Origin: Acidobacteriaceae bacterium | Lineage (GTDB): Bacteria; Acidobacteriota; Terriglobia; Terriglobales; Acidobacteriaceae | Assembly (NCBI GenBank): GCA_003165075.1 | Contig: PLSM01000108.1 | Coordinates: 1 to 64,000, forward strand | Direction of reading: 5' to 3' | Length of the DNA: 64,000 nucleotides | In this document: positions 18,480-27,334 of the stretch, one piece after another | Position numbering within the stretch: the first letter of the stretch is position 1 | How the letters are laid out: each line of letters starts with the position of its first letter | Position numbers and translations under genes: made by a program | The notes under the pieces: generated by a model | What the model saw: only the letters and a program-made list of their open reading frames with translations | The model's database searches: none | Told to the model about the DNA's origin: nothing

Positions 18480-19318
18480 GCGTTAGTGGAGCTTTGAAGT
18501 GGAGCAAGGCCCGGCATTTTGCCGGGCTTTGCTGTTTCGGACGGCTTCTCAAACACTGTTGCCATCTCTTCCAGGATCGCTTCGGCCGCCTGGGCGGGAT
18601 CGGCCGCCTGAGTAATGGGCCGGCCGACAACCAGGTAGCTGGCGCCCTGGCGAAGGGCTTCAGCGGGAGTGGCGATGCGCTTCTGGTCGCCGATAGCGGC
18701 GCCGGAAGGGCGGATGCCGGGAATCGCAAGAACGCCTTTGGGACCGGTGAGAGCGCGTAGAGAAGCAACCTCCTGCGGAGAGCAGACGAAGCCGCAAATT
18801 CCGCTGTCGAGGCCCATGCGGGCCAGCAGTTCCACTTGTTCCGCAGGCGTGCGATCGAGACCAATCGATCTCAACTGGGCACGATCCATGCTGGTAAGCA
18901 CGGTAACGACGAGCAGTTGGGGCGCATCGCTGACGCCTTCCAGCGCCTCGCGCGCCGCAGTCAGCATGGCTGGACCGCCCGTGGCGTGCACCGTCAACAA
19001 GCGCACTCCCAATCGCGCTGCTGAACGCACCGCCGCAGCCACCGTGTTGGGAATGTCGTTGAGTTTGAGATCGAGGAAGACATGGTGGCCGCGCGCCACC
19101 AGAGTTTCCAGGGCAGCAGGGCCCGCGGCGACGAACAGTTCCAGCCCGACTTTGAACCAATTGCACGTACCCTCCAGGCAGTTGACCAGGCGACTTGCCG
19201 AGGCAAGGTCCGGCACATCGAGGGCCACGATCAGCCGATTGCGGGCTTGCTCCAGCGGGTCCAATGCTGCCGGAAGCGTGGGAGCAAAAGACGGGTTCAG
19301 CCGTTCCGGGATGGGCAT
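18476..19318 (-). CDS. pyrF: Orotidine 5'-phosphate decarboxylase
   Basis: 280 aa. It catalyses the last step of UMP synthesis, OMP to UMP plus CO2. The signature is clear: LIVALDVPD near the N-terminus and the catalytic DxKxxD as FLDLKLNDIPNT; the phosphate-binding region appears as PGIRPSG and SYLVVGRPIT. It carries roughly 20 extra N-terminal and C-terminal residues compared with the usual 230-245 aa. It appears monocistronic, converging with the zinc-ribbon gene. Confidence 0.95.
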   Translation of the reverse strand: MPIPERLNPSFAPTLPAALDPLEQARNRLIVALDVPDLASASRLVNCLEGTCNWFKVGLELFVAAGPAALETLVARGHHVFLDLKLNDIPNTVAAAVRSAARLGVRLLTVHATGGPAMLTAAREALEGVSDAPQLLVVTVLTSMDRAQLRSIGLDRTPAEQVELLARMGLDSGICGFVCSPQEVASLRALTGPKGVLAIPGIRPSGAAIGDQKRIATPAEALRQGASYLVVGRPITQAADPAQAAEAILEEMATVFEKPSETAKPGKMPGLAPLQSSTNA

Positions 19319-19359
19319 AGCTCAATCCTAAAGCATGGTTGACTTGCAGAACATGAGAT

Positions 19360-19800
19360 TCAGGCCTGCACGGCTTCCAGTTCGGTTCGATGCTCTTCCA
19401 CCCTGGCCTGATCCGTGGCCGGAAGAAAGCGGCAAAGATACGCGATGGGATCATTCTCGGCGGCCATCTGGCGCAGATGGTATTTCCACACGTCGGGCTT
19501 GACGGTGCGCCGGGTGAAGGGTTTGCGGGTCACCTGCACCACCTCGCCCCGGCTGTTGATCCTGGGATAGGTGACGGAGGGAACCCTAAAACTGATGCGG
19601 GAACCCGCCCTCCAAAAGCACTGGGCGAAGTCGTGGGAAAAGAGCAGGGTGTAAAAGCGGCCCTCGCTAGCCAGCAGAGACAACGCCTCCTCGGCTCCAG
19701 GCCACAGGGGCCGGATGTGGGTTTGAAACCAGCAACGGAACTCGAATCCGTTAAACTGGGCCTGATTGAGCAGAAACCGCAACAGCTCTTTTCGGTTCAT
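19360..19800 (-). CDS. Hypothetical protein, 146 aa
   Basis: Not recognised. Codon use and length suggest a real gene. The protein is rich in Phe, Arg and Trp (FNGFEFRCWFQTHIRPLW), with no signal peptide or membrane helix. It lies 41 bases upstream of pyrF on the same strand, so it may be cotranscribed with it. The 269 bases between this start and the next plus-strand gene hold the promoters of both and no gene that I can see. Confidence 0.6.
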   Translation of the reverse strand: MNRKELLRFLLNQAQFNGFEFRCWFQTHIRPLWPGAEEALSLLASEGRFYTLLFSHDFAQCFWRAGSRISFRVPSVTYPRINSRGEVVQVTRKPFTRRTVKPDVWKYHLRQMAAENDPIAYLCRFLPATDQARVEEHRTELEAVQA

Positions 19801-20069
19801 TGCGCCTATCCTTCCGGATGCAGCTTTGGAGTTGGGGGAAAGCGGGATTCACAACTGCCCATGCGGCACAAGGTGAACCGGTGTGAGCGTCTTCTGCTCC
19901 TGGTTAACGTCAAACCGGCGTAGATTCCTTTCTTGCCCGGTATGGTGTGCCGGCTATGCGGAGAACCAAACCGCCAGAATGTTCACCGGCAGGCATTTAG
20001 CATCCGGGCAGGGAAGTCGGCGCATTCCGCGGCGGAATTGGTTTTGGTAAGAAGAAAGGAAATGCCGGA

Positions 20070-21287
20070 TTGAAGATGAGAAGACTCAGTTTGGGCAGAA
20101 TTGCATCGGTCGCAGTTTTGGTTGCAATGGCATCCCTGGGATGGGCTTCAGCGGTGCGCACCAATCCCCTGAACCGTGACCCTTTGGTGCGCGAAGCCTT
20201 CGAGCACTTCTACAACCTGGACTATCCCGGAACAGTGGAACGCCTTGAGCGCTTTCATGCCGCGCACTCCGGCGATCCGCAGGCCACGGCGCTTCTGCTT
20301 GAGGCTGTGGTGTTCCAGGAACTCTACCGTCAGGATCTGCTGGACACTACCTTCTATGCGAACGATGGCTTTCTCACCGGCAAACATGCCACTGAGGAAG
20401 ACCCCAAGACGCGCGACCGGATACTGACGTTGGCCGACGAAGCGATCCGCGAGGCGGACTGGAGACTGGGCAGGAACTCCAACGATGTAGATGCCCTGTA
20501 TGCTCGCGGTTGGACACGCGCCCTCAAGTGTACTTACCTGGCGATGGTGCAGCGCGGATATGGAAGCGGCTTTCGCCTGGCGCTCAAGGCCAAGGAAGAC
20601 GAGGCACGGGTACTGCAGCTTGACCCGGACTACGTGGACGCAAAGCTGGTAGTGGGAGTCTACGAGTACGTAGTTGGAGCTCTCCCATTGCCCTTTAAAT
20701 TCCTGATAGGGTTCGCAGGCATAACCGGTTCGAAGAGCCACGGCCTGGCGCTGCTCACGGACGACGGCAACCGGGGAGCCGTAACCAACATAGAGGCGCG
20801 GACGGTGATCGCGTTGTTTCTGCGCCGCGAAGCTCGCTACAAGGAAGCCATCCAAGTAGTGCGCGGCCTGAAGAGCGAGTATCCCCATGACTATCTCTTT
20901 TGCCTGGAAGAAGCGAACCTCCGCAAGGACGACGGGGAGGGCATGCTCGCCGTCGATGCCTACCGGGAGATTCTGGCCAATGCCGCCAAGCCGGGCTATT
21001 TTGCCGAGGCGAGGCTGGAGCTGGCCTATTTTGGCTTGGGTGACGCCTTGCGCGGACAAAGACACTACACTGAGGCGGCCCAGGCCTATGAGCAGGCAGC
21101 GTGGACCAGGAATGTGGGTCTGGAACTAAAGATACGGTCTCTACTGGCGGGCGGTGAGTGCCGCGACATGAACGGTGAACGCCAACAGGCCATCAAGGAC
21201 TATCAGGCTGCCATCGCCACCGGTCCCAACACCTCTCGCGCCGACACCGCCAGAAAGTGCCTGCGCAGCCCCTACAAGGGTGCCTGA
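20070..21287 (+). CDS. Exported tetratricopeptide-repeat protein
   Basis: About 405 aa. It has an N-terminal signal peptide (IASVAVLVAMASLGWASA) followed by helical TPR-like repeats (for example ALRGQRHYTEAAQAYEQAA). TTG 20070 has AAGGA nine bases upstream; ATG 20076 is the alternative. TPR arrays bind peptides or scaffold assemblies, here in the periplasm; the partner is unknown. It converges with the glycosidase-like gene that follows. Confidence 0.75.
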   Translation: MKMRRLSLGRIASVAVLVAMASLGWASAVRTNPLNRDPLVREAFEHFYNLDYPGTVERLERFHAAHSGDPQATALLLEAVVFQELYRQDLLDTTFYANDGFLTGKHATEEDPKTRDRILTLADEAIREADWRLGRNSNDVDALYARGWTRALKCTYLAMVQRGYGSGFRLALKAKEDEARVLQLDPDYVDAKLVVGVYEYVVGALPLPFKFLIGFAGITGSKSHGLALLTDDGNRGAVTNIEARTVIALFLRREARYKEAIQVVRGLKSEYPHDYLFCLEEANLRKDDGEGMLAVDAYREILANAAKPGYFAEARLELAYFGLGDALRGQRHYTEAAQAYEQAAWTRNVGLELKIRSLLAGGECRDMNGERQQAIKDYQAAIATGPNTSRADTARKCLRSPYKGA

Positions 21288-21332
21288 CCGCTTCGGCACC
21301 CCTGCCGGGACTCAAGGTCAATCCGAGGAATG

Positions 21333-22859
21333 CTACGGCGCCTGCACCACGGTCACGGCAAAAGGAGCCATTTTCAGGTTCGCGCCATCTGCTGTGGCTG
21401 TGCGCGGTTCGCCGTCTCCGGTCTCCTCGTCCACCGTCGAGAGCCGCGCATGTTCGAAGCCCTCCGGCAGCTTGACCGTAACTTCGTAGTTCCGCTTGTT
21501 CACCACCAGGATCTTCTTGCCCGCGGGCGTCAGGAACCCTTGCGCCGTAATATCGGGCGGAGTCCCGGGAAGATTGGTCGTAGCCACCAGCGTATCTCCG
21601 GGATGGAAGTTATCCTTGATCAGCTTCAGTACCCAGTAGCGCGCGTTGGGCTTGCCGTTGTTGTAGTCGATCATTGAAACGCTGGGATATTGCGACGGAT
21701 ATCCAACCAACTGCGACTCGCCGATCACATCCACTCCCTGCTTTGAGAGGCCGATGAAGAGATAGGCGTAGAGCGCCGACGCCGCATTCCAGTAGAGATG
21801 TGGAATCTTGTCGGGCAGGGCTTTCGATGCCGCGATCTCCAAGTGGTCGGTGGGCAGAATCACACCCAGCTCATCCGCATCCGTCTTGGTTTCCGGCGAG
21901 AGCCGATCTCGCAGCATAAGGATGAATCCCGAAGTAGCCAGGAATCCATCCGCCTGATCGAAGAAAGTGTACTGCCACTCATTCAGTCCCTGCGCCAGCG
22001 TTGGATGCGCATAAAAGTGGTAGGAAATGAAGTCCAGCGGAATGCCGGGTTTGTGATTCTTCGGATTGAGGAAGTACTCGTAAAAGCGGGGATTAAGTCC
22101 GGCGCGTGCCAGCGCCAATCCCATGAACTTAGTCTGCGGACTCACCTTGTGAATGCCTTCGACCATCGCGTCGTAGCGCAGGGTGTAGTCCTCTGGCGTG
22201 GTGTCGTGCTCCTCCTCCACCTCGTTCAGCACTTCCCAATAAGGCAAGGTGTAGTGGTAGCCCGACTCGTGCCGCTTGCCGTTCTCATCGGTAAACCCGC
22301 CTTGCGTATACCAGCTCACCAGGCGTCCGAAATAATCGCCGAGTTCCTTGCCGCTCGGATCGCGCAGTTGCGTGCCCTGCGTGTAGTTCCAGAACACTTG
22401 ATTGGGATCGGCGGGATACTTCACCGGCTGATCGGTCTTGAACATCCACGCCGGAATGGTGCTGAAGTTGATGATAGTGCTATGTCCCTCTGTCGCGGCC
22501 AGAAAGTCCTTCGTCACCGGATCAATGTAAGTGAAGTCCCACGCAGTCTTGTCGTTGGTCGGAGGCTCGAGCTCGGCAACCGCGATTTTGGGATACGGCA
22601 GCCACGGCACATAGCGCACGTAGTCAGCTCCCAGTGCTTTCAGCGCGGCAAACGATGCATCGTGAATCGGCGCTCCCGGATTGAGCATGGGATTCGTGAC
22701 TACCTGCAAGGTAGGCGTTGAGCGGGACACCATGATTGTCTTGCCCCAGTCGACATTCACCTGCAATGGAGAGACGTCCTGGGGCTGCGCCACGGTAGCG
22801 CCGAGGCACAATGCCAGAATGCCAACAACGTGCAACAAAATAGGATTCTTGATCCGCAT
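21333..22859 (-). CDS. Exported glycoside-hydrolase-like protein, copy 1 (GH39-like)
   Basis: 508 aa from the ATG at 22859, preceded by GGAGGTCG; the ORF track extends further into noncoding sequence. Signal peptide ILLHVVGILALCLGATVAQ. The body looks like a clan GH-A (beta/alpha)8 glycosidase: PYWEVLNEVEEEH holds the Asn-Glu typical of the acid/base. A later Glu in DVIGESQLVG could be the nucleophile. The C-terminal beta domain ends MAPFAVTVVQAP. The substrate is unknown. It is a tandem paralogue of the next gene, with exactly the same length. Confidence 0.75.
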   Translation of the reverse strand: MRIKNPILLHVVGILALCLGATVAQPQDVSPLQVNVDWGKTIMVSRSTPTLQVVTNPMLNPGAPIHDASFAALKALGADYVRYVPWLPYPKIAVAELEPPTNDKTAWDFTYIDPVTKDFLAATEGHSTIINFSTIPAWMFKTDQPVKYPADPNQVFWNYTQGTQLRDPSGKELGDYFGRLVSWYTQGGFTDENGKRHESGYHYTLPYWEVLNEVEEEHDTTPEDYTLRYDAMVEGIHKVSPQTKFMGLALARAGLNPRFYEYFLNPKNHKPGIPLDFISYHFYAHPTLAQGLNEWQYTFFDQADGFLATSGFILMLRDRLSPETKTDADELGVILPTDHLEIAASKALPDKIPHLYWNAASALYAYLFIGLSKQGVDVIGESQLVGYPSQYPSVSMIDYNNGKPNARYWVLKLIKDNFHPGDTLVATTNLPGTPPDITAQGFLTPAGKKILVVNKRNYEVTVKLPEGFEHARLSTVDEETGDGEPRTATADGANLKMAPFAVTVVQAP

Positions 22860-22935
22860 AACTGGAACGACCTCCTTCGGGTCGTGTTCTAACCAGGGAT
22901 AAGGGCGGCGCGGAGTGACCGCACCTCCCGCTTTT

Positions 22936-24462
22936 CTACGGGACCTGCAGTACGGCGACCGCAAATGGGGCCAGCTTCAGTTCTGCTCCGTCTGCCTTGC
23001 CCGCGCGCGGCGCTTCGTCGCCGGTTTGGTCATCGACAGTGAGTGTTGCTCCATTGGCTAGGTCGGCCTGTAGCTTAACTGTCTTCTCCGTGTTGGTCTT
23101 GTTGACGAACAGGACTTTCTTGCCCAGCGGCGTGATGAATCCCTGTACCTCAACTTCGGGGCTCCCGAAGATTTGCTCTTCATTGGCAACGAACTTGTCG
23201 CCCGGATGGAAGTTGTCCTTGATTAGTTTCAGCACCCAATAGCGCGCGTTGGGCTTGCCGTTGTTGTAGTCGATCATGGATACGCTGGGGAACTGCGATG
23301 GATACCCAACCAGTTGCGACTCGCCAATCACATCGACGCCCTGTTTAGAGAGCTCCACAAAGAGGTACGCATACAGCGCGCCTGCGGCATTCCAGTAGCG
23401 ATGGGGGATGTGATCCGGCATGGCCTTCGACGCCGCTATCTCGAGTAAATCTGTTGGCAGAATTACGCCTAACTCATCGGTGTCGATCTTAGTCGACGGG
23501 GAAAGCCGATCGCGGATTTCGAGAATAAAGCGCGTGGTCGACAGGAACCCGTCCGCCTGGTTGAAGAAGGTGTGTTGCCATCCGTCGAGCGTCTCATCGA
23601 GCGCGGGCACTGCATAAAAGTGGAAAGAGACAAAGTCCAGTGGAATGTCCTTCTTGTGATTCTTCGCATTCAGGAAGTATTCAAAGAACCTTGGGTTGTC
23701 GCCTGACAAGGTGGATGCCATGCCCACGAACTTAGTTTCCGGACTTACCTTGTGAATTCCCTCCACCATGGCGTCGTAACGCCTGGTGTAGTCTTCCGGC
23801 GTGGTACTGTGTTCAGACTCAACTTCGTTCAGCACTTCCCAATAAGGAAATGCGTAGTGGTAGCCTGACTCGTGCCGCTTGCCGTTCTCATCCGTGAACC
23901 CACCCTGCGTATACCAGCTCACAAGTCTGCCAAAGTAGTCGCCTAACTCCTTACCGGTCGGGTCGCGCAACTCTGTACCCTGGGTATAAGTCCAGAACAC
24001 CCGGTTTGGATCGTCGGGATACTTCACCGGCGCGTCAGTCTTGAACATCCATGCCGGAATCGTACTGAAGTTGATGATGGTGCTGTGACCTTCGGTCGCG
24101 GCCAGAAAGTCCTTGGTCACCGGATCAATGTAAGTGAAGTCCCACGAAGTCTTGTCCGCAGTCGGAGGATCGAGTTCGGCAACCGCAATCTTGGGATACG
24201 GGAGCCATGGAACGAAACGCACATAGTCCGCGCCCAGGGCCTTCAACGCCGCAAAGGATCCATCGTGGATCGATGCGCCCCGATTAAGCATGGGGTTGGT
24301 AACTACCTGCAGAGTAGGTGTGGATTTGGAAACGCGGGTTACCTTGTTCCAATTGATTTGTGTTTGCTCGGAGGGCAGGCCTTGAGCGGCGGCAACACCT
24401 GCGATGGAGAGACTAATTGCCAAAAAGGTCAGCGCGGTTCTGCGTCCATATTTCTCGTTCAT
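22936..24462 (-). CDS. Exported glycoside-hydrolase-like protein, copy 2 (GH39-like)
   Basis: 508 aa from MNEKYGRR (24462), with a GAGGTGG sequence just upstream. Signal peptide (ALTFLAISLSIAGVAAAQ). Most of the length is nearly identical to copy 1, including PYWEVLNEVESEH and DVIGESQLVGYPSQ; divergence is concentrated in the signal peptide, one mid-region loop and the C-terminal beta domain. It precedes copy 1 with a 76-base gap, so the two probably form one transcript. Periplasmic or secreted plant-polysaccharide degradation is an inference. Confidence 0.75.
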   Translation of the reverse strand: MNEKYGRRTALTFLAISLSIAGVAAAQGLPSEQTQINWNKVTRVSKSTPTLQVVTNPMLNRGASIHDGSFAALKALGADYVRFVPWLPYPKIAVAELDPPTADKTSWDFTYIDPVTKDFLAATEGHSTIINFSTIPAWMFKTDAPVKYPDDPNRVFWTYTQGTELRDPTGKELGDYFGRLVSWYTQGGFTDENGKRHESGYHYAFPYWEVLNEVESEHSTTPEDYTRRYDAMVEGIHKVSPETKFVGMASTLSGDNPRFFEYFLNAKNHKKDIPLDFVSFHFYAVPALDETLDGWQHTFFNQADGFLSTTRFILEIRDRLSPSTKIDTDELGVILPTDLLEIAASKAMPDHIPHRYWNAAGALYAYLFVELSKQGVDVIGESQLVGYPSQFPSVSMIDYNNGKPNARYWVLKLIKDNFHPGDKFVANEEQIFGSPEVEVQGFITPLGKKVLFVNKTNTEKTVKLQADLANGATLTVDDQTGDEAPRAGKADGAELKLAPFAVAVLQVP

Positions 24463-24727
24463 TGGGAACCACCTCGAAAAGACCAATTGCGATATTATTC
24501 CTCATTTGGAATTGTGGCAAAAGAGGCTCTTTGAGGTATGCCCAGCTTGCCAGCTAACCCGCGCGAGCGCGTCCCGCCTCCCCTGAATTTGAGCTTTAGT
24601 GGCGGAGGCAAAAGTCCGCGCTATTTGATCGGGCGAGACCGTCAGGGTAACGTACTGCTTCGGCAAGGAAGATGGAACTAGCAGGGCCTATTCTCCGTAT
24701 GTTTAAGATGAGTTGAGGGGGTTAGTT

Positions 24728-25045
24728 GTGGCCATCTATTGTCATCGTTGTGGAACGGGTCTGCCATCGGGGGCGCGCTTCTGCTCGAATTGCGGAACGG
24801 TCGTGGCAGCAACGGTGCCCATGGCTGGCAGACCGCTAGTCCGGCCGCGCGTAGGCCGGCAGATTGCCGGAGTCTGCATCGGGCTGGCGCAGGCCAATGG
24901 GTGGGATGTCGCCGTTGTCCGCATTCTCACCGTGGTGGGGTTCTTCTTTTCCTGCGGACTGGTTGCGATTGCCTATCTGGCCGGCTGGATTGGCATTCCC
25001 GAGGAGCCGTTTGGCACACCGGGGACGTATCCTCCTAACATATGA
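24728..25045 (+). CDS. Zinc-ribbon plus PspC-domain membrane protein
   Basis: 105 aa from GTG 24728 (GAGGGG seven bases upstream). The N-terminus is a zinc ribbon (CHRCGTGLPSGARFCSNCG), followed by a PspC domain: VGRQIAGVCIGLAQANGWDVAVVRI, then one membrane helix (GFFFSCGLVAIAYLAGWIGI) and IPEEP. PspC proteins take part in envelope-stress sensing. The stop overlaps the next gene (ATATGA), suggesting coexpression with the hydrolase. Confidence 0.85.
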   Translation: MAIYCHRCGTGLPSGARFCSNCGTVVAATVPMAGRPLVRPRVGRQIAGVCIGLAQANGWDVAVVRILTVVGFFFSCGLVAIAYLAGWIGIPEEPFGTPGTYPPNI

Positions 25046-25875
25046 CGGATTTCTACGAATCGGACGGAACACGGCTCGGCTTTCAAGACAGAGGGTCAGG
25101 CCAGCCGGTTATTTTTCTTCATCCCACTCCTCTGGACCACCGGTTTTGGCTGCCGGTGACGGAGCATCTTAAAGGCGTTCGCGCCATCATTCCCGACCTG
25201 CGCGGACATGGGGCGTCAGAGCTAGGCGCGAACCTGCCTGTCGGTGGATTTGCGCGCGTACCGGATGCTCCCGTACTCACCATGGCGCAACTGGCCGCTG
25301 ACATTCTCGCTTTGATGGACCATCTGCATGTGCCTGAGGCGATCTTTGCCGGCTGCTCCATCGGCGGATATGTGCTGATGGAACTCTGGAGGAAGGCGGC
25401 GGACCGGGTGTTGGGAATGGCGATGGTGTGCTCCAAGCCACACCCCGATGCCGAAGCCAACTTGACCAGGCGTGCGACCACCATAGCGCAAGCCCGGGAA
25501 CGTGGAGTAGGAGCGATTTTCGACGGGATGGCGCAGACTCTGGTTGGCGCAACGGCGCGCGCACAGCGGCCTGAGATTGTCGCAGAGCTACGCACGCGCA
25601 TGACGTTGACGGCGGAGGCGCTGGTAGCAGTACAGGCGGGATTGGCCACCCGGCCGGATTCCGTGCCGGACGTGGCCACCATCGAGGCGCCAGTGTTGGT
25701 GATTGCGGGCGGAGAAGATTCCGGAGTTTCGCCGGCCGAGATGGCGGCTTTCCACGCCGCACCGGGGGGATGCGAGTTTCACCTGCTACCCGATGCCGGG
25801 CACTTTGCGGCCTATGAGCAGCCGCAAAAAGTAGCGGCGCTGCTGGCAGATTGGCTGGGGCGGTGCGAAGCCTAG
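25042..25875 (+). CDS. Alpha/beta-fold hydrolase
   Basis: 277 aa. Classical alpha/beta hydrolase: oxyanion region VIFLHPTPLDHRFW, DLRGHG, nucleophile elbow AGCSIGGYV (Ser), an acid candidate in VLVIAGGEDSG and a His in LLPDAGHFAAYEQP. It has no signal peptide, so it is cytosolic. The substrate (ester, epoxide or C-C bond) cannot be told. It starts four bases inside the PspC gene and ends immediately before lysA, making a three-gene unit likely. Confidence 0.88.
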   Translation: MTDFYESDGTRLGFQDRGSGQPVIFLHPTPLDHRFWLPVTEHLKGVRAIIPDLRGHGASELGANLPVGGFARVPDAPVLTMAQLAADILALMDHLHVPEAIFAGCSIGGYVLMELWRKAADRVLGMAMVCSKPHPDAEANLTRRATTIAQARERGVGAIFDGMAQTLVGATARAQRPEIVAELRTRMTLTAEALVAVQAGLATRPDSVPDVATIEAPVLVIAGGEDSGVSPAEMAAFHAAPGGCEFHLLPDAGHFAAYEQPQKVAALLADWLGRCEA

Positions 25876-27270
25876 TTGGCACCACAACCGCTCGCGCCAG
25901 GAACTGGCGAAGTGAAATACGATAGGCTCAGAGAAGCGCATATCTTCTCTGGAAGCCTCAACTTGACTAAAGCCTCGATTGCATCGTCCCGTCCCTTTCA
26001 CTATCCCCAGCCACTGGGCGCACTCCACTGCGGCAAAGTCTCCCTGGAATCCCTGGCGGGACGATTCGGCACCCCGCTCTACGTGTATTCCGCAGATCAG
26101 ATCGTAGAGCGCCTGGGGTTGTTTCAGCAGGCTTTCGCGGGCCGGGATCACCTGGTGTGTTACGCCGTCAAGGCCAACTCCGCGCTGGCCATCCTCAAGC
26201 TGCTGGCGGACCGCGGAGCCGGATTCGACATTGTTTCCGGCGGCGAGTTGGAACGGGTGCTGGCGGCCGCCCCTGAGGCTGCGGAGCGGGTGGTCTACTC
26301 GGGCGTGGGAAAGACGGCGGCCGAGATCGACCGCGCGCTGACCGCGGGCATTCTCGAGTTCAACGTAGAGAGCGAGCCGGAACTTGAACTGCTCGCCGCG
26401 CGCGCCCAAAAGCTTAAGCGGAAGGCGCGTTTCGCCTTGCGGGTGAACCCCGACGTTTTTGCGGAGACGCACCCTTACATCTCCACGGGATTGCGCGAGC
26501 ACAAATTTGGAATCGACATCCGGCACGCGCTCAGGATTTACAAGAGTGCAGCCGGCAGCCGCTGGCTTGAGGCGCATGGGGTCAGCGTCCACATCGGCTC
26601 GCAGATTCGTTCCGCGGACCCCTTTGGCGCGGCTCTGCAGCGGGTGAGCAAGCTCCTGCGCCAACTCGAACGCGAAGGCATCGTCCTCAAATCAGTAGAT
26701 GCCGGAGGGGGACTGGGAATCGACTACCATGGCGGCAGTTTTGATGCCGTTGCCAAAGTGCAGGAATACGCCGCGGCGGTAAACCGCGCGCTGGACGGCT
26801 TCGACGGCAGGCTGTTGCTGGAGCCCGGCCGCTTCCTGGTGGCGCAGGCCGGAACTCTCGTTGCGCGAATTCTCCAGGTGAAGCGAAACGGCAAAAAGAC
26901 CTTCGTGATCACCGATGCGGCCATGAACGACCTGATCCGCCCGGCGCTTTACCAGGCGCATCACGAGATTGTGCCGGTGAGGCCGCGGGCGGGCAGAGCG
27001 CGAACCGTGGATGTGGTGGGGCCGGTATGCGAAACGGGTGACTTCTTTGCCCGCGACCGCAAGCTGCAGCCTGTGCTCCCCGGCGATCTGGTTGCGCTGC
27101 TTGACGCGGGAGCCTACGGCATGGCCCAGAGCTCCAACTACAACACGCGCCTGCGCCCGGCGGAAGTGCTTGTCGAAGGCGCGAAGGCGCGGCTCATCCG
27201 GCGGCGGGAGACCATCGCCGATCTGCTTGCACCAGAAATTGCTGCCGTGGCCAACGGAACTTCGCTCTAG
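25876..27270 (+). CDS. lysA: Diaminopimelate decarboxylase
   Basis: PLP-dependent fold-III decarboxylase that converts meso-diaminopimelate to lysine. Visible motifs are YAVKANSALAIL (PLP Lys), FDIVSGGELERV, VSVHIGSQI, DAGGGLGIDY, LLEPGRFLVA, and the active-site CETGDFFARDR with AGAYGMAQSSNYN. The ORF track start (TTG 25876, 464 aa) directly abuts the previous stop; homology would begin near FHYPQPLGALHCGKV, so the first 35 residues are doubtful and a later non-ATG start is possible. Confidence 0.93.
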   Translation: MAPQPLAPGTGEVKYDRLREAHIFSGSLNLTKASIASSRPFHYPQPLGALHCGKVSLESLAGRFGTPLYVYSADQIVERLGLFQQAFAGRDHLVCYAVKANSALAILKLLADRGAGFDIVSGGELERVLAAAPEAAERVVYSGVGKTAAEIDRALTAGILEFNVESEPELELLAARAQKLKRKARFALRVNPDVFAETHPYISTGLREHKFGIDIRHALRIYKSAAGSRWLEAHGVSVHIGSQIRSADPFGAALQRVSKLLRQLEREGIVLKSVDAGGGLGIDYHGGSFDAVAKVQEYAAAVNRALDGFDGRLLLEPGRFLVAQAGTLVARILQVKRNGKKTFVITDAAMNDLIRPALYQAHHEIVPVRPRAGRARTVDVVGPVCETGDFFARDRKLQPVLPGDLVALLDAGAYGMAQSSNYNTRLRPAEVLVEGAKARLIRRRETIADLLAPEIAAVANGTSL

Positions 27271-27334
27271 TGCTTCGAGTGTCACGCGTGTTTGCCGCCC
27301 CTTCCTGATAAGGTGTTGCGCGGAGGATTTTGTG

